Assembly (NCBI GenBank): GCA_015179025.1
Contig: WHUX01000047.1
Span: 248,001-312,000, forward strand
Reading direction: 5' to 3'
Length of the DNA stretch: 64,000 bases
Source of the DNA: Terfezia claveryi
Taxonomy: Eukaryota; Ascomycota; Pezizomycetes; Pezizales; Pezizaceae
Part shown: positions 23,340 through 35,129 of the stretch, in pieces
How the letters are laid out: every line of letters starts with the position of its first letter
Position numbering within the stretch: the stretch's first letter is position 1
The notes under the pieces: model-generated
Databases searched by the model: none
What the model was told of the DNA's origin: nothing
Seen by the model: the letters and a program-made list of their open reading frames with translations, nothing else
Program-made: the position numbers and the translations under genes

Positions 23340-24300
23340 AAAATAGGGTACCCCACCCACACCATTCCAATATATATTTAATATTCTCAAAATCTAATTA
23401 CATTGATTTTGATTAAAATTAAAATATACCGAACTAGCTGGGGATTTTGTATACAAAAATTGATGTTCTATGCGTTTGTGCTAGAACATTCTACCGTCAG
23501 CAATAGCTTTGTTATTCATTTTACAACCCCCAAGCAAATCCGCCCCCGCCCTCCTCAGCGCCTCATTCAAGGTTACTTGCTTCAATTGTTACTTCCTTGT
23601 CCGCGAGTTTCTACGGTAGCTCAAGAACCCTCAAAATATGGGGCAATCCCTCCCGATAGGGACTAAACACCACTTTCACCATTTCATAGGGTACATCTGG
23701 CGACAACGCAATTCGCGTAAGGGGACTGATGGTAGGGAGAAGGACCTTGTGGCATGAGTACTGGCGTGGGGATAAACATAGGCAGCTCACGTGATCTCTT
23801 CGGGTAAATCATTGATTGGAACACCCTCCATACAGGCACATTGAAAAATGTTGAGGTCCTACTTGTGGTGCGTTATTAATTGGAATTATTATTGAGGGGA
23901 ATGGATGCGAGGGATCTAGGACCTTCTTATTGCTAAAGCTGATTTACGAAGAAAATTTTAGGGAATAAGTCTATCTACTATATCTATGCAGCTCCTCTTA
24001 AGTTTAGATGATCTAGTATGGTTCAAATTCATTTCCCTAGACCTCTCTTAGGGCGTAGCAAATCACAAGATAAGTCTACTTTCTTACCAAATGTACGACT
24101 CGCAGAGCAGGACAAAATGTTAATTTTTGGCATTCCTATATCACACATCTGGTGTTTACCATCTTCATAATGAGTATGTGACATCGGGCAAAGGGATTAA
24201 TATTTGGATTATATGGGTGGTTGAGAGTAGGGGGGAAGTGGTTGCCGTGTAACCTCCCATACAAATTTCGTATGGCAACATAATGTACCCTGACCTTACA
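23340..24300. other. Intergenic; nothing recognised
   Basis: AT-rich to mixed composition without supported genes. Confidence 0.4.
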
Positions 24301-24329
24301 CCCGTTCAGCTGAATGGAAGTTGATGATC

Positions 24330-25085
24330 AGGAAGCGGAGAACAATTTGATAGACGAGCTCTTTCTTAGGAGAATTTTATGGGAGGTGATAGACGAAGGC
24401 AAGGCCAGAGTTTCACGACGACTCGATGGGATCCGGAACCATCCGAGGACTTGAAGAAGACGAGGTTACACAGTTAAAGGAGAGGTTAGTAACGGAGAAA
24501 AAAAGGAACAATGTGTTAAGGGACACAAATATAGGGTTGATCGAAGATAGGAGGAACACGGTAGCAGAGGAAAAATTTGAAAGGATAGCAAATTTCCTGG
24601 CAGACACTATACGTTCGAGGCCGGTGGAGACACTGATCGGCGCTGTCAAGGACCATTTGGAGAAGCTTGAGGTGAGGTCAAAGGAGGACCCCAAATTCAG
24701 GGATCTCAAGTCTGAGACACTGAGGAAGACGGAGAAAATGAAGAAGGTAGAAGAGATAAATACTGGAAGCGGAAAAGAAGAGGTTGGAAGAGGTACTGAT
24801 CTCGGTACGGAAGGAACTTAGGCAAGCATAAACTCCGGCTCGTGTACCGGAACTAGCTAGGAAGATAGAGGTGGTGGAGGTTGTCCAGGTATCTCCGGAC
24901 ATGGCTGATACAACCGAACCACGGCAGGAGGTACTGGTGGAGGAGATGGAGAGGAAGAAGCAGAAGCAGAAGAGCAAAGGGAAAGGTAAAGGAAAAGAGC
25001 CAAGGAAAGTGAGGTGTATGATACAAATAATGGTCTAAAACCGAGGATTAAAAGTGGAAATATACTCAGAAACCTTCTCTTCATT
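24330..25085 (+). pseudogene. Charged coiled-coil ORF, probable retroelement ORF1/gag relic
   Basis: A frame at 24426-24821 encodes a highly charged, helical 131-residue stretch (VTQLKERLVTEKKR, KFERIANFLADTI). In a shifted frame a similar charged sequence continues (about 24840-25020), ending in a Lys/Gly-rich run (KSKGKGKGKEP). Charged coiled coil followed by a basic tail is typical of gag or LINE ORF1 proteins, but no zinc knuckle is present. The frame break indicates decay. It lies next to the gypsy-type integrase relic on the other strand. The function call is inference only. Confidence 0.35.
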
Positions 25086-25189
25086 CTAGTGAATATTTAG
25101 ATCTTCATCACTAGAGGCTTTCTTTGGGGGGAATCCCCCTCTTGTTCAAGTTCTACAGTTTTTCCGCTCCTGAAATAGAAGGTGTACTT

Positions 25190-25760
25190 TGTGTGGATAG
25201 GGTCAACCAAAGACAATCTCAGAGGGGGTTTTGAGTGTTAAAAAGTATTGTGTTGAATTAGAACCAAATGTAATACACGGAAGTGCTGTATCCAACCCAC
25301 TAGACTTTCCATTTACTAAGACAAAGTTGTACAACTTCTATCAAACCTTTGGAATTGAGATGTGTAGGGTTTTCCATGTTTATTTTTAATACTCCAAGCT
25401 CATATTGAATGCTCAACTTCTCCCTTACTTCCTCCACCACTACAGATCGTAAAATGTCAGATGAGTTATATATAGATCTGAATCCATAATGTCATTGCAG
25501 ATATAATAGACTCCGACTAATGCAGTAACATTAGTATCATATTGCTTTATACTAAAAAGTTTAATATACTTCTAATGGAAGAACTACTTATATACCATAT
25601 AGTCTTTCATATGACAAATTCATTTATATTGTCCATCATGCTTATGGAGTATATCAATTAGATCAACATGAACCCGTTCAATGTGTCTATATTTTTATAA
25701 ATTCAAGTGTGTTATGTAACAAATGCAGTAATTAAATAACTTGCCCGCGAGGAGCATAGT
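25190..25760 (-). pseudogene. Ty3/gypsy-type integrase relic
   Basis: Translated in pieces on the minus strand, this shows integrase landmarks in the right order. HVDLID and HDGQYK...ICHMKDY occur near 25690-25620. A serine/glutamine-type segment (THLNSKGLIEVVQL) lies near 25350, and PSEIVFG near 25210. Stops and frame shifts are frequent. No LTRs or reverse transcriptase were found nearby, so this is a fragment of an old element. The exact clade cannot be set by eye. Confidence 0.55.
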
Positions 25761-26400
25761 AGGTATGCTACCTACAGGCAGCCTAGAACACATATGTAAA
25801 GGACAATAGTGTAAACCTTATGCTACAGCCTGGTGGTTGAAGTCGTACTTGATGAATTGAATTTTCCATATAGTCTTTACCGTACTATGGACCTTGGCTT
25901 TTGTACACATATAATTTACTCTCCCACTTACAAAATTTCCCCCTACTTACTTTTTATTTCAGGGTAATACTAATCTTTGTAATGGAGAACGTTATTTTAT
26001 AGCTTATATAATTTCTTATACTTTGTATTTCCTATATTACTATACTAGCACAGGACCCATGTTGCCGGCACCATACTGTATATAAAAGAGTTCTCAAGTG
26101 AAGCAAAGCTAGCGAAAACAACTATTTGTCAACTAAAACCCTGTTGGTGTCATGACCTCCTCCGCCGACTCTGCCTCCTTCGCTTCCTTCCCCACCTCCG
26201 CCTCCATCATTTCCCGAACCACCCAGAACCTCCACTGACCACCCCATCCCAGACCCTACCACCTACAACTCCCCACCGTGGTCCAGCCCCTCTCCCCAGC
26301 TTCTGTCCTCCTACATCCGCACTGCTCCTACATCCGCACTGCCACCGTAACCTCTCCCTTATCCAGAGTGCCTCTTCGTATATTCTGCTTGGACTCCCCC
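25760..26400. other. Intergenic; nothing recognised
   Basis: AT-rich to 26100, then a C/T-rich stretch. That stretch contains a 28-codon plus-strand ORF starting ATGACCTCCTCC at 26153, without further support. Confidence 0.4.
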
Positions 26401-26407
26401 GGTGCCC

Positions 26408-27226
26408 TCACATTGTCCTCCTCACGTTGCCTTTAGCCTTTGCCTCACCGAGGGCTTTTTCCAATAGAGCTTTATCCTCCTTCAACTGATAAATCTCTTT
26501 TCCATTGTCCTCCAAGATCCTCTGATACCACTCAATATGAGTCCGAGCCACCGCCAGCTCCTTATCTACTTCCACTACTTCTTTTTGCAATCTTGAGAGC
26601 TCCACTTGTTGTAATCTTGAGAGCTCCACTTGTTGTGTTTTAACTTGCTTTCTAAGCTGATTAAGTTCCTGCACTTTCCCTCCCCCGATTCTTCTCATCC
26701 ATACCAAATTTTTTTGCAATCTTGAGAGCTCCACTTGTTGCGCTTTGACTTGCTTTCTAAGCTGATTAAGTTCCTGCAATTTCCCTCCCCCGATTCTTCT
26801 CATCCATACCAGGTCGTTCCTGGCTAATGCCAAATTGTTCTCCGCGTCTTCGGCTCGTTTTAGCAATGCTGCTGTGGCTGTACGAGCCTGGGGGTCGGCT
26901 GGGAGCCACGCGTCTACCATCGTAAGTATTTTCGTCACCATCCAGTTCCATAGCGGTTGCTTCATCATGGTCCAAACCACACAAAGTCCGTCTTGTGGGC
27001 TACTTATAGGAGCCCGTACGTCGGTAGTTTCGGAGGACTGAGAGGCAAGAATAGACTCGCTCTGGGGGATTGCTGCAATCATATTCTCGGTAAGTACTTG
27101 TAGTTGTATTGGTGGTGGTGCTGATGGGAGTGGAGGTAGTCCCGCTGATAGTGGTGAGAGTAGAACTGGTGGTGAGGGTAGTGGCGAGTTCTGTAGATTT
27201 TCCATGTCGGGAGAATCGGAGGTCAT
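26408..27226 (-). CDS. Coiled-coil protein of unknown function with internal duplication
   Basis: The frame is open from 27319; the ATG at 27226 (MTSDSPDMENLQ) is preferred because the upstream codons overlap the transposase 3' end. The N-terminal third is Pro/Ser-rich. The C-terminal half is a predicted coiled coil (AEDAENNLALARNDLVWM, ELAVARTHIEWYQRIL). The segment LVWMRRIGGGK followed by QELNQLRKQVK and QQVELSRLQ occurs twice almost unchanged, as does QQVELSRLQ on its own, so the coil grew by recent tandem duplication. No enzyme motif or signal is seen. The gene directly follows a dead transposase on the same strand and may be transposon-associated. Function unknown. Confidence 0.5.
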   Translation of the reverse strand: MTSDSPDMENLQNSPLPSPPVLLSPLSAGLPPLPSAPPPIQLQVLTENMIAAIPQSESILASQSSETTDVRAPISSPQDGLCVVWTMMKQPLWNWMVTKILTMVDAWLPADPQARTATAALLKRAEDAENNLALARNDLVWMRRIGGGKLQELNQLRKQVKAQQVELSRLQKNLVWMRRIGGGKVQELNQLRKQVKTQQVELSRLQQVELSRLQKEVVEVDKELAVARTHIEWYQRILEDNGKEIYQLKEDKALLEKALGEAKAKGNVRRTM

Positions 27227-27278
27227 ATTCCTCGTTTGGGAAGGAATTGGGAGACGCCGTCGACGAGGAACCTGGTAT

Positions 27279-28913
27279 TTAATACGCCTTTTGAGTGCGC
27301 AAGATTTGTTGTGCTTCACTCAATGCCTTCTTCTCTGTCACCATTGCTCGAGCTTTAGAAGCATACAACACACCGCCTTTTTGCAATGCGCGCTTGCTAG
27401 CTTTTTGGCGTGCCTGTCTTGCTTTCTCCGCAGCAGTGGTTTTTTGAAGATCTTCAACTGCTTGTGCACCCTCATGAGCTTGTGCAATGCTTCCTTCAGC
27501 AAAGACTCGCATGTGTCGTTGCAAAGTCGGTGAAAGATTGTTCTCTTGCATATACTGTAGCAGCTAATCGCCTTTGCGCTTAAGGCTTTTAACGGTTTCT
27601 GGAGTTATAGGTGAGCCGCTTAGTATCAGTAGAGGAGTTGCTGGTTCAAAGTTGTCACTGAAGTTGCTATCTATCTCAGTGGCATTCGGAGGGGCTTCTT
27701 GAACTTGTTGAGCTTCTGGTAAACAATCAAGTACTATCTTAGGATTGTAGGGGATCATGCCAGTCTTGCGGAATGCTGTGCGGATAGTTGTTGGCTTTAA
27801 GGCTTGTGTTCGGAAAGAATTAATAGTAGAAAGGAATTCCATCTTATTAAAATCAGAGCAACCTTTGCGAGTAGCAGCATCAATAGCTTCTGCATGAAAG
27901 TGTTTATATGGTTGGAATACCACAACATCGAGAGGCTGTAGAAGATGTGTAGTATGAGGAGGAAGACAGAGTGGAATAATATTATGCTCATCACAGTAAT
28001 CAATAAATTCTGCTGTACAGTGTGAACCATAACCATCCAATATTAATAGTCGATAAGCACCTAGTCGTCTTGATGCAGAGAATTTATCGAAATGTTGTAA
28101 CCACTGAAAGCTTAAGCTATCATTAGAATATCCAGATTCCGAAACAGCTAAAAGAAAATCATCTGGAAGATCTGTATGTGTAAACCAACGTTCTTGATGG
28201 ATAATTCCTGGAACAATGATCATTGGCGGGGGTGTAGAACCATCAGCTGAGATCGTTTCACAGACAGTAATAAGATCCCGATTAGTCGAACCTCCAATTG
28301 TCATAGGCTTTGCACGATCAAGCTCTCTTGTAACAATTCATTGATTCTTGCCAATACCAATTCGGAATCCTGTTTCGTCATAGTTGTATTGATCTTGTGG
28401 TGGAATACCCTTTTCCATACATATTCTTTGATAGTCTTCAAGAAATTCTGTAATAATTTCCGGTATTTGTGCTTTTTTCCGTGCAGCCTCAAAAGATACT
28501 TGTTTACGAGTACAGTACTCTGGATATCGCTTTAAAAAACGCCGGACCCAATGTTCTCCTACTACTGGTGGTAGATCATTGTCGCTGGTGTGATTCCGTC
28601 TTAAAATAGAATTTGCGCACTCAGCAATCATAGGAAGGCGAGCAGAAAGTCCCATCTTATCAAGGCGATCGATATACTTGCATACTGAAAGTTCTTCTGC
28701 TTCAGTAAGCTTTCTGTTGGGTGCTGGCCGTTCATTTCGTGATTGGATTCCATTATAGCGGGCCTGGAGTCTTTTCCTTGGTACAAAGAATTCTGGTGCC
28801 ACCGCAGAAATATTTGGTTTTTCTACAGTAGAAAGATATTCAATAGCTTGCTGTATCCGCGCCTCGATAGTCTGCTCTATAACCTTGTGAGATGTGGGGG
28901 TGGGGGTTGACAT
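27279..28913 (-). pseudogene. pogo/Fot1-like (Tc1/mariner) transposase, two nonsense mutations
   Basis: A single frame of 545 codons is broken only by TGA at 28338-28340, after GIGKNQ, and TAG at 27564-27566, after KRKGD. An N-terminal helix-turn-helix of the Psq/CENP-B type (residues about 10-55) is followed by HWVRRFLKRYPEY and the DDE domain: NYDETGF (first Asp), LLILDGYGSH (second) and HTTHLLQPLDV (third). The basic Ala/Lys-rich C-terminus ends at 27279. Both stops can be explained by single C:G to T:A changes, and the rest of the frame is intact, so inactivation looks recent. The protein would cut and paste its own element at TA targets. Terminal inverted repeats were not identified. Confidence 0.85.
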
Positions 28914-29030
28914 CGTGAATTTTGGCGGTTGAGCTGCAATAGTCGTTGAAGTGGGAAAATTTGGCCGTTGAGCTGCAATGGCCGTTGAGCTGCAATGCCC
29001 GTTGAGGGTCGGGCACTCGAGGAAGGCGCT
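28914..29030. repeat. Subterminal short repeats upstream of the transposase
   Basis: The word GTTGAGCTGCAAT occurs three times (about 28929, 28967 and 28984), with GCCGTTGA between copies. Such iterated words near a transposon end may bind the transposase; this is inferred from position only. Confidence 0.45.
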
Positions 29031-29950
29031 AAGGGGAACCCCCTGTAAGGCACGAGTACCGTATGCAGGATGTCATTTTCGTCTCTACTGTTCGGACTAA
29101 ATACAAGGTTCGTTGAGAGGGGCTAGCTCCTCTCAACTTCCCCAAGGAGCTAGTCTCCTGGGTCATGTGAGAAACGCAGCCTTACATCACGAGAGTAGGC
29201 TGGGTTTGCCACTCTAAGACATAGTCACGGGGCACGTTGCAGTATAACCAAGATCATTTGGTGTCCATAAATGCTAGTCTGGTTGGCACAACACCCTCCG
29301 TAGATAAATGACCCCACCCTAGCCTCGTAGAACCAGGTTAATATATTGTAGGTTCGTGACCTCGCAACCCCAGAGACAACAGACTGGTTCTACGAGGCTA
29401 ACCCACCCAGCCTCAAACCGCTCGTAGCCCCAGGGTCTGGAACAAAACTGCTTTTTAGCAAGGCCGATCAGCCAAGAAGTATGTAAAGATGCAAACACAT
29501 ATTTCAGTGCGTGCACGTTTTCCCGGCCTCTATTCACAACACCGCAAGTACCCCGGATGGGGGAATCACGTGGAGTTTTTTCACGAGGCAAAACTAGTGT
29601 GCATGTGTGGGGAGATAGACCGATGTATATTTTCGATTATTTTATTTATATCTTTGAAATGATATCATTAAGTAGTCATCAAGAAAATATAGTATAGAAC
29701 CTTGACTTCAACTGCTAAACTGCCCAACAAGAACCCGTCGCCTCAAAGACATAAAGCCATGATACTAGCAAAAGAAAATAAGGAAGAGTCATCTCATTAT
29801 CACTTGCGTCATCAAAAAAAACATCAACGCCTCGAATACATGCATCAGCATCATTAAATCCAAACAGAATTGCACCATCCCCACAGGCCATAAAATATGA
29901 CCCCAGATGTTACTCGATGACCCTATATATTCCCAACTCTCCCATCATAA
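29031..29950. other. Intergenic; inverted repeat and dispersed word
   Basis: An inverted pair AGCCTCGTAGAACCAG (about 29329) and CTGGTTCTACGAGGCT (29386-29401) flanks about 40 bp. TAGTCTGGTTGGCACAACAC lies at 29275 and recurs at 61387. No gene is seen. Confidence 0.55.
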
Positions 29951-29952
29951 CC

Positions 29953-31410
29953 TCAATTGCTACTCGACGTCGACGTCGTTGAAGAACCTGAACTCGAGCT
30001 CGTACTCTTACTCGACGTCGAACTCCCACTCCCCCTCCTCCTCATCCCCGCCGCAGCCGCAGTCAAGAACGGTGCTGCACCTTTTAACTTGCTCCTTAAC
30101 CCTCCCTTCTCACTAGAGCTGGGCACAGTACTCTCCCTCCTTCCCGAGTCCCTCCTAGACCCCACTCCGAGGTCAACCACATGCTCCTTCTCCCCTCCAT
30201 ACCTAACCCGCACACCATGGTGGCCATTGCTGTGATTTCGGAGGTGCTCGGTGCCAATGTATACGGTGCGGCGATGGGGGTCGTCCGAGGAATCAGTAGT
30301 ACTGCTACTAGCACTGCTGCCGTGGTAAGAGTGGCGCTTAGCACGACGGGACCCACTGGAATGATATTTCGCGGAAGCCGCAAACCCATCGCCATGGGCA
30401 CTGCCGGAGGTGGCGTACCTCCGCTCATAATCATGGTGGACAGCGTCAGATGAGTCTGAAGAATAGATATGCTGCCTCCGTAGCTCCCCTGGGTTCTGGA
30501 TTGCACCGTGCATAGTCGCTGGGGGGTAAAGTACAGACCCACCCGGGACCGGAGTGGCGTGATGGGCGTTGACAATGACTGGGGATGCAGGTGCGGGATT
30601 ATCTGCCTTGATGAAATATCGTGGCTTGGGAATACCTGGAATATATTGATCTTCACCTGGTCCTGTTGTGGCTACTAGTGGCGCATCAAGTATGAGGGGC
30701 TGTGGCTGATGGAATGTAGCGGGAGTAAAAGACAACTCAGGAGGCGGTTCGGCGTGCACAATATGGACGTCCTCTGAGTGATACGTGAGCATTGGGTAGT
30801 TTGTCGTGGGATCCGCATATTCTATCCTTGGATAACTCCCCATTGATGCCGAAGCTGATATCATTGTCATACTGTGCCGGTTTCGGGAGGTTGACCTCGA
30901 TCTTGACCGATGTTTCGTCCTGCTCTTGCTCTTGCTGCTCCTTTTTGATTTCTTTGACTTCGACTTCCTCGACCGCGATTTACTCTGATGCCGGTCTTGG
31001 ACTTGATAGACAGTGACGTGTTCGATATCAACCTCCTTACTGGATCTCTTCGAGCGCCCTTCCCTACTTATGCTTCCCCTCCGGCTCTTACTACTTCGTA
31101 CCTCCACGTGGTATTGTGACACTGTCGGAGAACTAATTTTTTTGGACCCATGTACACATGACACTTCAGCATACCCGGTCCCGTGTACTCTCCCGCGAGA
31201 TGCGGACCGAGCTCGCCTTGTCAAGGCTACCTCACCGTGAATGTGTTTCGAACTCCGGTGACTTTTTGATCTCCGTGGGATTGGTGCACTAAGTGTACTT
31301 CTTTCGCTTCCGCTGTACTCAACCCAACACATCTGCGATTCCTCACCCGTCCGAGTATCTCTCGTCGTTTCGACAACAAGCTCCAAAGATGGGACCCTGG
31401 TAGAGAGCAT
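29953..31410 (-). CDS. Arg/Ser-rich protein of unknown function
   Basis: The ATG at 31410 (MLSTRVPSLELVV) is preferred over the in-frame start 19 codons upstream. The protein would have 485 residues in one exon. It is rich in RS/KS dipeptides (SKSRSRKSKSKKSKRSSKSK, about residues 165-185), has a Pro-rich middle (EYADPTTNYPMLTYHSED), and ends with Ser/His-rich tracts and a serine-only tail. RS tracts occur in splicing factors, but no RRM or other folded domain is seen, so no function is assigned. The long open frame, Ser/Arg codon bias and absence of decay support a real gene. It is probably largely disordered and possibly nuclear. Confidence 0.65.
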   Translation of the reverse strand: MLSTRVPSLELVVETTRDTRTGEESQMCWVEYSGSERSTLSAPIPRRSKSHRSSKHIHGEVALTRRARSASRGRVHGTGYAEVSCVHGSKKISSPTVSQYHVEVRSSKSRRGSISREGRSKRSSKEVDIEHVTVYQVQDRHQSKSRSRKSKSKKSKRSSKSKSRTKHRSRSRSTSRNRHSMTMISASASMGSYPRIEYADPTTNYPMLTYHSEDVHIVHAEPPPELSFTPATFHQPQPLILDAPLVATTGPGEDQYIPGIPKPRYFIKADNPAPASPVIVNAHHATPVPGGSVLYPPATMHGAIQNPGELRRQHIYSSDSSDAVHHDYERRYATSGSAHGDGFAASAKYHSSGSRRAKRHSYHGSSASSSTTDSSDDPHRRTVYIGTEHLRNHSNGHHGVRVRYGGEKEHVVDLGVGSRRDSGRRESTVPSSSEKGGLRSKLKGAAPFLTAAAAGMRRRGSGSSTSSKSTSSSSGSSTTSTSSSN

Positions 31411-31419
31411 TGTAAGTAT

Positions 31420-33050
31420 ACAAATATACGAGAAGCTGCAGGAAAATGGGAAAGCTTTCTGGTTCAACCTAGAACAGGTCAGACGATAGAAATACCGTTA
31501 GAAAAAAAAAAAAATGTACCGACTTTGAAATAAACACACAAAAGGAGGCGACCAGATCTATATTTATTTGGGGGGCAGATTAGACTCGAATCTCATCCAC
31601 TGGTCATCTCTCGTCACACTAATAATAGAGACGTGATTGTGTTGATCCCACTTCCAATAGCCAACTGCAATGTCAAATTTAGTCAAGATTCATGTACGTA
31701 GGTATCCTTCCGCTCCCACACGGACCTCTTCAGGAGAACCGCAGCAGAAATAGATCGTTGTTGTGTTGTTCAGTTGTTAGTTGACGATCGCTTCCATCCA
31801 ATAAGTATGGTGGCTCTGTAATGCGCCGCCTGCACCGCTGGCACGAACAACGGAAGTTGCATGCGGCAAGGTAAGAACATGAAGATGATCAGGGCATGCC
31901 ACCTCCAGCGACGTCTGGTTCCGCACGCTTGAAACATTTATTTTTGCTTTTTGAATTGCAAACTCGCAGCCTCTGATTGTCGTGTGATGATGGTTGGCTG
32001 CAGGGTACCCTGAATTCTGGGCAGGTGAAACATATTTGTGACCTGAGCCACACACTGTCAGTTGACCTCCAATCAGACCTACTGGTGGACCATCGTTTGT
32101 TTCTTACATTCTTACATCACGTGCCGAATGGATATTCCCCGTGGCGATTCCATCATTAGATCTGAGTTCCGCCATGTGGGAGATATGTCAGGAACCGAAA
32201 TGTTGCAAATGTGCCAAAAGGGGAATCGCTCCCTAGGTACCCCGGACATCGTGCACCCCCATCACCCTGATACTTAATATTGAAGATGGTGACTGCATGA
32301 TAGCTATTTACCAGAGTCTTGTGCTGCTATAGATCTCCGGTAGGTAATGACCTCAGTCACTAGCTACCACCGGCCCAGAGCAGTTCGTACCTGGGAGGAG
32401 GTGGCCAACAATCCCGGTCCTGGCTTTAGCAGACAGGAGAGCCGTGTAGGTATATACTGTAGTTCCGTGCCATTAGTGTCCGGACCGGCCGTCGTCAGTT
32501 TAACAGCAAATAACCACCACTTTTGATGGTTGATATGTATTATCTAGGATACTTACCTCAGCTAATATTTCCTCTTCTTCTCCACTCAAGGAATGTCCAG
32601 AGCTGCTACAAGTGGAGGGAGCATGGTTACATGCCGTTGCCATACAAATTTGTATGCGAAGCTACAGTACATAACCACATCACCCATACATTTAACAAGT
32701 ATCTGTACAATGAGCAAATCTGCTTCGGTCTGTTAGATTTCTTAGAATATCAGAAGAATAGGTAAGTATTGTTAAGAGAATTCCAGATGTAGAGCTGGCT
32801 GCTTGGTTCCTTGATTTTTCATTAATTTTTTGAAAAATGGGGCTGGCCGCCTAGAACTATACATAGGTAGTATTCACAAAAAGCCAACGCCAGGCTGACA
32901 GGAGCTATATACTTCGGTACAATAGTATGGGGCCAATAAACTGGGCAATGACTGATCTTATCTAGTATAATCTACTTGATCCATCTTCTAAACTCATTTT
33001 CGCTGAACGTCAGCTTCACTTCTACTTACTCACCTCCTGACGTCATTGGG
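31420..33050. other. Intergenic; no gene recognised
   Basis: An A-rich tract lies at 31500-31514. Short ORFs (for example 32523-32765) have no motifs. Confidence 0.45.
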
Positions 33051-33152
33051 ATTGAGAATGGCCGACTCTCAGCGATATGGACCAGCTAAGCAATACGATA
33101 CACACATTTCCCGGCATGTGCACTTGGGAATAAACATCCCGCGACACATCAA

Positions 33153-35129
33153 TTGACTTTTCGAAATACACATTCCATCGTGAATAAGCTGGGCAGAATC
33201 ACGGGTGCCGTAATCAACGGGACTGTGGTTCAATATCGGGGCATTCCATATGCCACAATCCCCGGACGATTCAAGGATCCCCATATCAAAGGATATCTGG
33301 GGGAATTTGATGCCACGAAATGGGGGTATGAAGTAACTGGGCTCGCTGTAATTTTATTTGTACCTTTTATTGAGCAAGCAAAGCTAAAGCAGTTTGATCA
33401 CAGTGCGATTGCTCCACAGCCTCCAAACTCTGAAGAAACCGATGCGTCCGTCCTCAATGTACACCTCCCCATCTCATCGCCCGAGCGGAAAGTGATGAAC
33501 GAGCTTACATGTACAAATCTTGTCATCGTGACACCAATCCCGGAGGTCTTCCACCCAGACGGCCACGGAACACCTAAGCTGCTTCCAGTAATCGTGTTGG
33601 CCCATGGTGGTTCATACCGTGTAGGGTCTGCTAATTTTGCTGCCTATGATACTGCCAAATTTGCGCACTTTGCAGCAGCGTCCGAGTATCCAGTTGTGGT
33701 TGTTTCCTTGAATAGGAGGCTGGGAACTCTAGGGTTTGTCGCCAGTGAGGATGTGGGCGCCGAGGGAAACTATACGCTCAAAGACGAGAGAGTGGCGTTG
33801 GAATGGGTATTTGCACTGCACTTATACTTGTTTCTTCAATAATGTAGAGTTCGATCGCTTATTTTTCCAGGTCAGAAGAAATATTCAAGAATTTGGTGGA
33901 GACTCAGGCAATATCACATATCTCGGAGTGGGTACAGGGTCTGGTAGGTTTTGGTGTTCCCATAAACCAACCCCGTTAGATTTGCTCCGTACTTAAATAT
34001 TTGTCTACAGTCTCCGGCTCCATCCATCTCTACTCACCCACCCCGCTGTTCAACCGTGCGATTCTTCTGTCTGGCCTTGCTGGTCTTCTCCCACCCCGCC
34101 CTCTTTCGGCACAAAGGCCTTATTTTCATGAAACTCTCCAGAAACTCGGAATAACAACAAAAGATTCACAGGATGGGGAGAACAATATAGCCACACCAAA
34201 TGCAGACGAACTGCGGCAATTTATGGACATGGCAGCGGAAGAAGTGGTAAAGGTAGCATTCGATGTAAATATTGTGCCCACCACAGATGGTAATGTTATA
34301 CCCACTCAAAAGTGGCTAAGCCATGATGCCTTCATTCGCGGTGGGAAAGAAGACGGGGGATTACAGTGGCCAGACTGGTGTGAAGGTGCAATGGTAGGGT
34401 CATGCAAGGATGAGGTATGTCCCTGTCCTGGTAGCACACGAAACTCAGGGTAATCCGATGATGTAGTATACTGCGATGTGTCTCGGTGGGAAAATTGAAC
34501 GGGTTCCGGATCCACTGGCTTATCTCCGTAGGTGCCTTTCAACCGTCCATCCAGAAAACAAAATCAACAAGCTTCTTGAAACTTTTGGTATCTCCCAAAC
34601 TGTCCCTAAAGACGACCTCATCCAACGGATGTACTTCATGAAATCGGAATATGGCTTCCGTCGACCAGCCTGGGATTTTGTCGACCATTTCTCCCATCGC
34701 GAGAAAGATAAGAAGCTTTATTACGCCCAGATGGAAATGGGTTCCCCATTCCAAGGTTCAAACCACGGCAAAGCACATCATGCCATCGATATAGTGTTCG
34801 GGTTGCAAAACCTCAACGGCCAATTCGAGCAACTCGGGGGACCTTTTGAGCAGAACAAATACATTAAGCTCGCCCACTCCTTAGCGGACTCCTGGCTGCG
34901 ATATGCGTATGGTAAGAAGCCTTGGACGCCATATCATCGAAATTCGGGAGGTACGATCAAGATCTTTGAATATGAAGATAGGGAATGTGAGATTGATGCT
35001 TGGTCATATGATGAAGGACGGCAAAAAGCCAGATGGGACATAATGGAGGAGATGGGTGAACTAGATGAGACTTGGAGAGTGCTCCAAGATTTTGTTAATA
35101 CACCAGATGCAATCCCCAGAAAGCAATAG
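33153..35129 (+). CDS. Carboxylesterase type B family protein lacking the nucleophile serine
   Basis: Four exons (33153-33806, 33871-33943, 34011-34414, 34467-35129) join in frame to 597 codons plus the stop. The introns are 64, 67 and 52 nt (GTATTT-CCAG, GTAGGT-ACAG, GTATGT-GTAG). Family landmarks are VVQYRGIPYA, the oxyanion HGG in VLAHGGSYR, YPVVVVSLNRRLG and EWVRRNIQEFGGDSGNITYLG. The HLYSP segment and AHHAID, near the usual catalytic His, are also present. The nucleophile elbow, normally GESAGG, reads GVGTGS, so the catalytic Ser is replaced by Gly. A true esterase is therefore unlikely; a non-enzymatic or altered role, or loss of function, is possible. The 5' end is unclear: no in-frame ATG is found, while an ATG at 33058 opens a different frame that ends at 33156. 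Confidence 0.75.

Noticed and set aside
30181..31240. ORFs on both strands within the RS-rich gene
   Set aside because: Compositional shadows of the long RS/Ser-rich frame on the minus strand.
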